DNA of 8,029 nt. Source: Congregicoccus sp964517665 (GTDB lineage Bacteria > Verrucomicrobiota > Verrucomicrobiia > Opitutales > Opitutaceae). Position 1 is the stretch's first letter. Every line of letters starts with the position of its first letter. The translations under genes were made by a program, and so were the position numbers. Under the pieces are notes generated by a model. It worked only from the letters and a program-made list of their open reading frames with translations, was not told where the DNA came from and did no database searches. Of the stretch, positions 1-5,264 are shown piece by piece. The DNA is taken from NCBI GenBank assembly GCA_964517665.1, contig CAZFCY010000202.1, forward strand, positions 1 to 8,029, written 5' to 3'.

Positions 1-2
1 AC

Positions 3-15
3 TGGATTGAGCCGG
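3..15 (+). repeat. Repeat block A, copy 1
   Basis: The 13 bases TGGATTGAGCCGG here recur exactly at 994-1006 in the same orientation. In both places block A precedes the heptamer-rich block B, at a distance of about 130 bases here and about 30 bases in copy 2. The shared order suggests the two intergenic regions carry diverged copies of one element. Block A alone is short and could be coincidence; the pairing with block B is what makes it credible. Confidence 0.5.
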
Positions 16-143
16 GGCCGCTGTCCCCTGTGCCGATCGAACGGCCGCGCGGTCGACCGACGCGGACCGGACGCCGGTCCCTTGCATCCTGAAAGGAGGA
101 CGCGCGTGGTTCGGGATTCGAGCGAGACGCCGAACGCAACACG

Positions 144-199
144 CCCTATCGACTGCCTTTCGACCTTTGACCTTCGACTTTCAGACCTTCTGACCTCTG
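144..199 (+). repeat. Degenerate heptamer repeat (block B), copy 1
   Basis: This pyrimidine-rich block has GAC recurring at spacings of 11, 7, 7, 8 and 8 bases (consensus close to GACCTTC). It matches the block at 1037-1083: the first 23 bases are identical, two differ, and 14 more are identical. Copy 1 then carries about 9 extra bases, roughly one further unit, before both end in GACCTCTG. It lies about 70 bases beyond the toxin stop codon, so a read-through toxin transcript would contain the purine-rich complement. The two copies are read in different frames by the overlapping plus-strand ORFs, which argues against coding. Confidence 0.75.
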
Positions 200-269
200 T
201 TCCCCGGCCCTCCCGCGAGGCTTCGGCCCGACAAGCCGCGCAGAGCCGCGACAGGCAGTAAAGCTCCTT

Positions 270-647
270 TCAGGCATCGAGTGTTGGCACGTCGTAACGC
301 AGGATTTCGCGGTCGCTTGTTACGAGTAGCAGCCCTTCGATCAAGGCCTGCGCGATCAACAGGCGGTCGAACGGGTCGGCGTGCAGCGGCGGAAGCGTGG
401 CGGTGCGGGCCGCATGTTCGATCGTGATCGGCAGCTCCTCAAAACCATCGGCGAGCAGACGGGCGGAATAGTCTCCGGGCAGGGCGAGTTTCTGTTTCGC
501 GATCTTGAGATTGAGTTCCCAGACGCTGGCGGCACTGAGAAGAACCTCGTTGTCCGATGCGGAGAGCGCGTCGCGCGTAGATGCCTTGAGGCGGGCGGGG
601 AAGAGCGACCACCAGACCACGACGTGCGAATCGAGCAGCAGCCGCAT
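270..647 (-). CDS. vapC: PIN-domain toxin, VapC family (type II toxin-antitoxin)
   Basis: A 125-residue protein that is essentially one PIN domain. PIN toxins are Mg2+-dependent ribonucleases that cleave RNA (tRNA or rRNA in characterised VapCs) and are held inactive by their antitoxin. The acidic active-site residues are all visible: D6 in the opening MRLLLDSH strand, E44 in SAASVWELNLK, D91/D94 in HADPFDRLLIAQA, and D112 in LVTSDREI. The WEL..K and DPFDRLLIAQA motifs resemble the Sll0205-like PIN subgroup. The ATG at 647 is chosen because the PIN fold begins there; the same frame extends upstream to 764 but only into antitoxin-overlapping, arginine-rich sequence. Only 5 bases separate it from the antitoxin stop, so the two are probably co-transcribed and translationally coupled. 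No strong Shine-Dalgarno is seen before the ATG. The target RNA cannot be inferred. Confidence 0.9.
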   Translation of the reverse strand: MRLLLDSHVVVWWSLFPARLKASTRDALSASDNEVLLSAASVWELNLKIAKQKLALPGDYSARLLADGFEELPITIEHAARTATLPPLHADPFDRLLIAQALIEGLLLVTSDREILRYDVPTLDA

Positions 648-652
648 CGGGA

Positions 653-934
653 TCAGTGAGCGGGCGGCGAGGGCGGCTCTTCCACTGCGCCGTGAAAGAG
701 CGGCCCTTCGACCGCGGAGTCGAATATCCTTTCGTCGGGAGCCCAGCAATCCGGGGCCTCCCAACCCTGGCCCGCGAGGAGCCCCGGCGTCCGCGGCTGC
801 CGCACCGGCGCAAACGGCACGAGTTTCACGAGTGGCTTGCCTGCTTTCGCGAGGACGATCTCTTCGCCAGCGACCGCCCTCTCGACGATTCGGGACAGGT
901 GCGTTTTGGCGGCCTGGATATTAATCATCTCCAC
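653..934 (-). CDS. Phd/YefM-family antitoxin of the PIN toxin
   Basis: A 93-residue antitoxin, first gene of the toxin-antitoxin operon. The N-terminal half (residues 1-43) is a typical Phd/YefM DNA-binding and dimerisation domain, with INIQAAKTHLSRIVERAVAGEEIVLAKAGKPLVKLVP closely matching the family signature (AKTHLS, GEEI, GKP..KLVP; written here only as annotation of residues 4-40). The C-terminal half should bind the toxin; the stretch around residues 49-81 looks like the usual neutralising segment. Residues 82-93 form a proline-rich tail beyond where related antitoxins usually end. The GTG at 934 gives the usual offset between start and AKTHLS; the ATG at 928 is the alternative and would shorten the protein by two residues. 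A palindrome at 937-971 just upstream is a likely binding site for autoregulation. Confidence 0.88.
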   Translation of the reverse strand: MEMINIQAAKTHLSRIVERAVAGEEIVLAKAGKPLVKLVPFAPVRQPRTPGLLAGQGWEAPDCWAPDERIFDSAVEGPLFHGAVEEPPSPPAH

Positions 935-936
935 GA

Positions 937-971
937 TTGACTCAACCAGACCAAGTCTGGTCCGGAGTCAA
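937..971 (-). promoter_or_regulatory. Nested palindrome, likely toxin-antitoxin operator
   Basis: Two inverted repeats are nested directly upstream of the antitoxin start. The inner is ACCAGAC (945-951) and GTCTGGT (955-961) around a 3-base centre. The outer is TTGACTC (937-943) and GAGTCAA (965-971). Both pairs of arms are perfect 7-mers. Phd/YefM antitoxins characteristically repress their own operon by binding palindromes at the promoter, alone or with the toxin. The position, 3 bases upstream of the antitoxin start codon, fits this. A clear promoter cannot be assigned, although TTGACT in the outer arm, read on the minus strand, resembles a -35 element. Confidence 0.6.
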
Positions 972-993
972 GCGAGCAACCGCGCCTGCGGAT

Positions 994-1006
994 TGGATTG
1001 AGCCGG
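994..1006 (+). repeat. Repeat block A, copy 2
   Basis: Exact second copy of the 13-base block at 3-15, in the same orientation. It is followed by block B at 1037-1083. It lies between the toxin-antitoxin operator and the 3' end of the large secreted protein gene. Confidence 0.5.
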
Positions 1007-1036
1007 AGCGTCCGCACTGCGCGCGTGCTCCCCGGA

Positions 1037-1083
1037 CCCTATCGACTGCCTTTCGACCTCCGACCTTCGACTTTCGACCTCTG
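1037..1083 (+). repeat. Degenerate heptamer repeat (block B), copy 2
   Basis: Second copy of the heptamer block, with GAC at spacings of 11, 7, 7 and 7 bases. It is one unit shorter than copy 1 at 144-199 and ends in the same GACCTCTG. It stops three bases short of the stop codon of the large minus-strand gene, so it forms the immediate 3' untranslated sequence of that transcript, in the same relative orientation that copy 1 has to the toxin gene. A role as a 3'-end or termination element, or as a dispersed intergenic repeat, is possible; neither is shown by the sequence. Confidence 0.75.
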
Positions 1084-1086
1084 CCT

Positions 1087-4000
1087 CTATGACTCTCCGT
1101 GGCTGGCGTCGTCTTCGCGTGTCTGCGGTGTGGCGCGGAGCGCGCGGGGCAGGCCCGGGCCGATGGCTCTCGTTTCTGTCGGGCTGCTCTTCAGGCCCGC
1201 GAGGTATTCGATCACGTCGCGCAGCTCCTTCTTCGTCAGGACCGCGCCGAAAATTTCCGGCATGCTCGAAGGGAGTGTTCCGCGTGATTGGATTGTGGAT
1301 ACAGGCACCGCCGTGGTTCCGCCGTCCACCTGCCGGAGGGTGAGCGTGTCGGGAGTTTCCGAGGCGACGATTCCGACGACCACGTCCCCCGATTTCTGGG
1401 TCACGACGACGTTGTCGAACCCGGGCGCGATGCTCGCGTTGGGCTTGATCACGGATTCGAGGAGCTGTTCGCGGGTGCGCACGGCGCCGATGTTCGACAA
1501 GTCCGGCCCGGCTTCACCGCCCTGGCCATCGACGAGGTGGCAACGCTGGCAGGTCATGACGGGATGTTGGTTGAACACCCGCATGCCGGCGCGCGACCGG
1601 CCGCCGGCGAGCGCGACCTCGTAGGGGGCGAGCGGGTCGGGATTCGCGGCCAGCGCGGCCTCGCGCGCGGCGAGCAGTTGTTTGATCTCCGGGCTCTCGT
1701 GTTTGCCGGCCGCTTCGAGCAGCTCGATCTGCGCGGCGATGGGAACTTCCCCGGCCGCGAGGGCGCGCAGTTGTTCGGCCAGCAGCCGGTCGGCGCCGGG
1801 ATGTCGCAGTTCCGCAAGGGATTCGAAGGCGGCGCGCCGCTCGGCGATGGAGCCATGCGCGAGCAGGTTCTCGAGAACGGGAACCGCGGCCTCGGGCGAA
1901 AGTTTCGATGCGATGGGCAGCGCGGCCAGCCGCAGCCCCGCGCTGTCCGAAGCGCCGGCGAGGGCGGCGGCCTCGGCCAGCCGCGGATCCTCGAACGAGG
2001 CGAGCGTCTCCAGCGCGGCGACTCGCGAGGCGCTCGTCTTCGCCGTGTCGCCGACGGCGGCGAAAAGCGTGTCGCTCGCCGCGCGGAGGTCGAGCGCCTC
2101 GATCGCAGTGAACACGGCCGCCTGCACCGCGTCGGGCGTGTCGCCCGCGAGCAGTTGCGGCAGCGCGGTCCCGAGGGCATCGGCTGCCGCGCTCGTGTGG
2201 TGTTGCGAGGACACGGGGCGATACACGCCGACGATCCGGTCGCGAGCCGGGGGCTTGGGCCAGAGGGCGAGCAACCCGACCGCCTCCGCGCGCAGGCCGG
2301 CATCGATGTCCGCGCGCGCGGCGAAGGCGGCGAGCGTTTTCGCGCCGTCATCCGTGCCGAGCCGGAAAGTGGCGTTGAGGGCGCGAAGCATGAGCATGTT
2401 GTCCGGCCGCGGCTCGTTGACGAAAGCGGCCAGCGCGGGCATGGCTTCGGCGATCGGCACGTCGTTGATCGCGCGAGCGGCCTCGCCGACGAGAAACGGA
2501 TCGGCATCCTTCAGGAACCGCGCCGCCTCCGGGCTGGCGAGCCGGCGGTAGCTGAGCAGCACGCCAAGCCGGACCGCGCGCGAGGGATCGCCCGCCGCGG
2601 CGGCGAGCGCGTCGTGGTTGCCGGCGCCGACGAGGCCCATGACCAGCCCGTGCCGCAGCACCGCGTCGCGATCGTCGTTCTCGCGCAAGGCCGCGATCAG
2701 CGCCGGGGCGCTTTCGGGCCGGCCAAATCTGCCGAGGCTTTGCGCGGCGAAGTAGCGCACACGATTGTTCTCGTCGCGCAATAAATCGGTGATCGCCGCC
2801 AGCGAGCCCTCGACGCCGTGATCGCCCAGCAGGCGCGCGGCCTGGGCGCGAACCTCGGCATTCGCGGCCCCGAGCAAGGGCGGAAGCGGCTCGAGCGCGG
2901 CGCGCACGCCTTTGCCCGCAAGCTGGCCGAGGCCCCAGATGGCGTGCAACCGGGCCACCTCGCGGGCGTCGTTCGAGGCCGCCACGCGCGCGAACGTCGC
3001 GAGGCTGTCCTTCCCGCGCGCGGCGAGGGCGAATTGCGCGTTGAGCCGCACGCGTTGATCGGCGTGGCCGAGGAGCCGTTCGAGTTCATCCGGCGAACGC
3101 TCGTCCATGCCTTCGGCGAGGAGCTTCCGGGTTTCGAGCACGAGCGGATCCTTCACGTGATCGGGATGGAAAAGCGCGTAGATGCGGCCGCGCTTCGACT
3201 TCGGCCAGCCCTCCGCCCAGTCCGAATAGTAGAGGCGACCGTCCGGCCCGAAGCCGACGTCGGTCGGCAGGGCGTTGGCCAGAAAGGTCGATGTTTCCTT
3301 CACCGCATAGGTCGCGCCGTCCTGACGCAATCGATACGCCTGGATGCCGCTCCGCGCGATCGCGCCCTTGAAATGCGTGATGAAGATGGTCCCGTCATAA
3401 CCGGGCGCGAGGCCCGTGCCCGGGTAGTATGCGATGCCCGAGGGGCCGTCCTCGACGTTGCAGATCGGCGGAATGATGAAAGCGGGCTGGCCTTCGTGGC
3501 GCGGCCACCACATCCGCTCGAGATTCCATGGCCCGGCCTCGCCGAGCGGCGCAAACTGATAACCGATGCGCCAGCCGCTGTCGCCGCCCTCGACGATCTG
3601 CACGAGCCGCTCCTGGTCGCCCTGGTCGGAGTCGTTGTCGCCGGTGAAAAGATCGCCGTTTTCGGTGAAGAGCAGATCCTGCGGATTGCGCAGGCCCCAG
3701 TGCACGATCTCGAGGTTTCCGCCGTCGGGATCGCATCGGAAAACCGCGCCCGTGTCCGGGGTGGAAACGTGGCTGCCATCGATCGCGGTGGCCTCCGCGC
3801 CGCGGTCGCCGACGGAGAAGTAAAGCTTCCCATCGGGCCCCCACGTGAGCCCGTGCAGGTCGTGGCCGGTGTAGTTGAAATGCACGCCGTAGCCGCGGCT
3901 GAGTTCCTTGCGGGTGAGCGCCTGGTCCTCGCCGGTGAAATGCCAGAGGCTCGGGATGTTCGCGAACCAGACCTCGCCGCCCCGGGGCAAAACCCCGCCG

Positions 4001-4536
4001 GCGACGCCGTCGAGGGCGGAGTTGAAGCCGTCGGCGTAGATCGAGGATTTGTCGGCCACGCCATCGCCATCGGTGTCCTCGAGCAGGCGCAGCACCTCGC
4101 CCTCGATCGCGAGTTCCTTCAACCCTTTCTCGCCGAAATGATCCCGGATGACCTGGATGCGATCCTCGATCGTGCGCGCGGCGAGATCGTCCTCGAGCAT
4201 GTGCATGTAGCCGCGGATATCGAGCGTGCTGGAGCCATACCGGTAGGTCTCGGCCAGGAAGAGCCGGCCGCGATCGTCGAAGTTGAACGCCACCGGATTC
4301 GCGAGCATCGGCTCGGCCGCCCAGAGCGCGGCCTCGAAGCCGGGCGGAAGCTTGAAACGCTGCATCGCGAGCGTCGGCTCTTCCGAAGCCGGCATGATGT
4401 CGGGCTCCGGCAGGCGGGGCAGCGGCTCCAGCTCCATCGGCGCCGGCTCCAGCTCCATCGGCGGCTCGTCGTCGGCAAACGACGCCAGGCCGGCGAATCC
4501 AAACAAGCTCAGGGTGACAACGATGCGTGAAAGCAT
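1087..4536 (-). CDS. Secreted membrane-bound-dehydrogenase-like protein with HEAT repeats and C-terminal haem-binding domain
   Basis: A 1149-residue exported protein of the large Verrucomicrobium/Pirellula family. Residues 1-21 form a signal peptide (MLSRIVVTLSLFGFAGLASFA, likely cut before DDE), which fixes the ATG at 4536; the frame continues upstream to 4881 but only into divergent-promoter and opposite-strand sequence. Residues 22-50 are a proline/glutamate linker containing a tandem PMELEPA/PMELEPL. Residues about 60-455 are a beta-propeller of the putative membrane-bound dehydrogenase type, related to soluble glucose dehydrogenases, with a calcium-site-like DTDGDGVAD (154-162) and the characteristic GHDLHGLTWGPDGKLYFSVGDRG region (224-246). 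Residues about 480-960 are HEAT-like helical repeats. Residues about 985-1118 are the haem-binding module: CQRCH (C996, C999, H1000) for covalent haem c and M1092 in SMPE as the probable second ligand. It probably oxidises a substrate, perhaps a sugar, outside the cytoplasm and passes electrons to the haem. The substrate is unknown. Three-domain fusion is usual in this family. Confidence 0.9.
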   Translation of the reverse strand: MLSRIVVTLSLFGFAGLASFADDEPPMELEPAPMELEPLPRLPEPDIMPASEEPTLAMQRFKLPPGFEAALWAAEPMLANPVAFNFDDRGRLFLAETYRYGSSTLDIRGYMHMLEDDLAARTIEDRIQVIRDHFGEKGLKELAIEGEVLRLLEDTDGDGVADKSSIYADGFNSALDGVAGGVLPRGGEVWFANIPSLWHFTGEDQALTRKELSRGYGVHFNYTGHDLHGLTWGPDGKLYFSVGDRGAEATAIDGSHVSTPDTGAVFRCDPDGGNLEIVHWGLRNPQDLLFTENGDLFTGDNDSDQGDQERLVQIVEGGDSGWRIGYQFAPLGEAGPWNLERMWWPRHEGQPAFIIPPICNVEDGPSGIAYYPGTGLAPGYDGTIFITHFKGAIARSGIQAYRLRQDGATYAVKETSTFLANALPTDVGFGPDGRLYYSDWAEGWPKSKRGRIYALFHPDHVKDPLVLETRKLLAEGMDERSPDELERLLGHADQRVRLNAQFALAARGKDSLATFARVAASNDAREVARLHAIWGLGQLAGKGVRAALEPLPPLLGAANAEVRAQAARLLGDHGVEGSLAAITDLLRDENNRVRYFAAQSLGRFGRPESAPALIAALRENDDRDAVLRHGLVMGLVGAGNHDALAAAAGDPSRAVRLGVLLSYRRLASPEAARFLKDADPFLVGEAARAINDVPIAEAMPALAAFVNEPRPDNMLMLRALNATFRLGTDDGAKTLAAFAARADIDAGLRAEAVGLLALWPKPPARDRIVGVYRPVSSQHHTSAAADALGTALPQLLAGDTPDAVQAAVFTAIEALDLRAASDTLFAAVGDTAKTSASRVAALETLASFEDPRLAEAAALAGASDSAGLRLAALPIASKLSPEAAVPVLENLLAHGSIAERRAAFESLAELRHPGADRLLAEQLRALAAGEVPIAAQIELLEAAGKHESPEIKQLLAAREAALAANPDPLAPYEVALAGGRSRAGMRVFNQHPVMTCQRCHLVDGQGGEAGPDLSNIGAVRTREQLLESVIKPNASIAPGFDNVVVTQKSGDVVVGIVASETPDTLTLRQVDGGTTAVPVSTIQSRGTLPSSMPEIFGAVLTKKELRDVIEYLAGLKSSPTETRAIGPGLPRALRATPQTREDDASHGES
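4423..4463 (-). repeat. Tandem 21-bp in-frame duplication in the linker of the large secreted protein
   Basis: The 20 bases at 4423-4442 recur exactly at 4444-4463, giving a period of 21 bases or seven codons. The result is the repeated PMELEPA/PMELEPL at residues 26-39, between the signal peptide and the propeller. The exact DNA identity suggests a recent slippage duplication in a tolerant acidic, proline-rich linker. Confidence 0.85.
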
Positions 4537-4775
4537 CCGGCGACGGTAGTGGCGGGCTTTCGGTCTGCAAGTGGAGTTCGCGCGGAGAATGTGGCGTTTC
4601 ACAAGACCGCCGGGCCGCGGGCAGTTCTCACCGACGCGAAGCTCGACGGCAGGGAAGAAACCGCCCGGAAGAATCGCGCATCCGGTTGTCCGCCGGCGGC
4701 GTATTCGCTCGTCGAGTCCTTGAAACCATCCAAGCAAAAGCACAGTCACACCATCCACCCACAGGAAACCAAGCC
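4537..4775. other. Divergent intergenic region
   Basis: About 240 bases separate the start of the large secreted protein gene from that of the SRPBCC gene, so promoters for both should lie here. On the plus strand TTGAAA at 4720-4725 resembles a -35 element, but no matching -10 sequence follows at normal spacing. Nothing convincing is seen on the minus strand. No hairpin or binding site stands out. Confidence 0.4.
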
Positions 4776-5222
4776 ATGTCCACCCACACCATCCGCCTTC
4801 ACCGTGTTCTCCGCGCCGCGCCCGAGAAAGTGTATCGCGCGTTCCTCGATGCCGATGCCATGAGCAAATGGCTTCCGCCACACGGCTTCACCGCGAAGGT
4901 CCACCACATGGACGCCAGGGTCGGCGGCACGTTCAAGATGTCGTTCACGAACTTCACGACCGGGCAGAGCCACTCGTTCGGCGGCGAGTACCTCGAGCTG
5001 ATTCCACACGAGCGCCTGCGCTATACCGACAGGTTCGACGACCCGAATCTGCCCGGAGACATCGAGGTGACCGTCACTTTGAAGAAGACGCCCCTCGGAA
5101 CGGAAATGAACGTCGTGCAAGAGGGCGTGCCCGTCGTCATTCCGGCCGACGCGTGCCATCTCGGCTGGCAGGATTCGCTCACCCAGCTGGCCAGCCTCGT
5201 CGAGCCCGACATTCAGGAGTGA
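4776..5222 (+). CDS. SRPBCC/AHSA1-family protein
   Basis: A 148-residue cytoplasmic protein with no signal peptide or membrane segment. It fits the START/SRPBCC fold of the AHSA1-like (activator of Hsp90 ATPase homologue) group across its whole length. Visible hallmarks are an N-terminal strand and helix, IRLHRVLRAAPEKVYRAFLD (6-25), then W32 in MSKWLPP, VGGTFKMSF (49-57), GGEYLELIPHERLRYTDRF (69-87), and the C-terminal helix GWQDSLTQLASLVE (130-143). Such proteins bind small hydrophobic ligands or act in stress responses, but the specific role is not known. The ATG at 4776 is chosen because AGGA (4763-4766) precedes it at 9 bases and the family fold starts there; the frame runs back to 4527 without family similarity. 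It diverges from the large secreted protein and converges with kamA, so it is probably transcribed alone. Confidence 0.9.
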   Translation: MSTHTIRLHRVLRAAPEKVYRAFLDADAMSKWLPPHGFTAKVHHMDARVGGTFKMSFTNFTTGQSHSFGGEYLELIPHERLRYTDRFDDPNLPGDIEVTVTLKKTPLGTEMNVVQEGVPVVIPADACHLGWQDSLTQLASLVEPDIQE

Positions 5223-5263
5223 GCGATCGCGCCCGGCCTCCGGCCGGCGGTCCCGGCGATCGC
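5223..5263. terminator. GC-rich hairpin between convergent genes
   Basis: The 42-base gap between the convergent SRPBCC and kamA genes holds a hairpin with arms CCGGCC (5233-5238) and GGCCGG (5242-5247) around a 3-base loop. It is flanked by two copies of the self-complementary octamer GCGATCGC (5223-5230 and 5256-5263), which could extend the structure. There is no T-run on either strand, so this is not a classical intrinsic terminator. Its place between two stop codons still suggests bidirectional transcript ending. Confidence 0.5.
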
Positions 5264-5264
5264 G

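Larger units (their letters stand above)
1..269. other. Intergenic region without a convincing gene
   Basis: This 269-base stretch lies 3' of the toxin gene and holds no ORF I would call real. Plus-strand reading frames through it have arginine- and serine-rich, low-complexity translations typical of GC-rich non-coding DNA. It contains the first copies of two sequence blocks (3-15 and 144-199) that recur at 994-1006 and 1037-1083. It also has an isolated Shine-Dalgarno-like AAAGGAGG at 92-99 and an 11-bp sequence (88-98) whose inverted copy overlaps the toxin stop codon (264-274). Confidence 0.6.

Noticed and set aside
1..269. CRISPR array
   Set aside because: The repeated units are about 7 bases, contiguous and degenerate, with no spacers and no cas genes nearby.
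381..940. Plus-strand and alternative minus-strand frames over the toxin-antitoxin genes
   Set aside because: They overlap clear PIN and Phd/YefM domains, and their translations show only low-complexity, arginine-rich sequence.
998..1624. 208-residue plus-strand reading frame overlapping the 3' end of the large secreted protein gene
   Set aside because: It is antisense to the haem-binding domain, begins in the intergenic repeat, and its translation has no recognisable domain. GC-rich codon bias on the opposite strand explains its length.
1288..4530. Long plus-strand frames (1288-2784 and 2818-4530) antisense to the large gene
   Set aside because: Their translations are arginine-, glycine- and glutamate-rich with no domain, and the opposite strand encodes a clear multi-domain protein with catalytic and haem motifs.
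5223..5263. GCGATCGC octamers as HIP1-type repeats
   Set aside because: HIP1 is a cyanobacterial signature, and no other gene here suggests cyanobacteria. Two copies in a GC-rich gap are better read as arms of a local structure.
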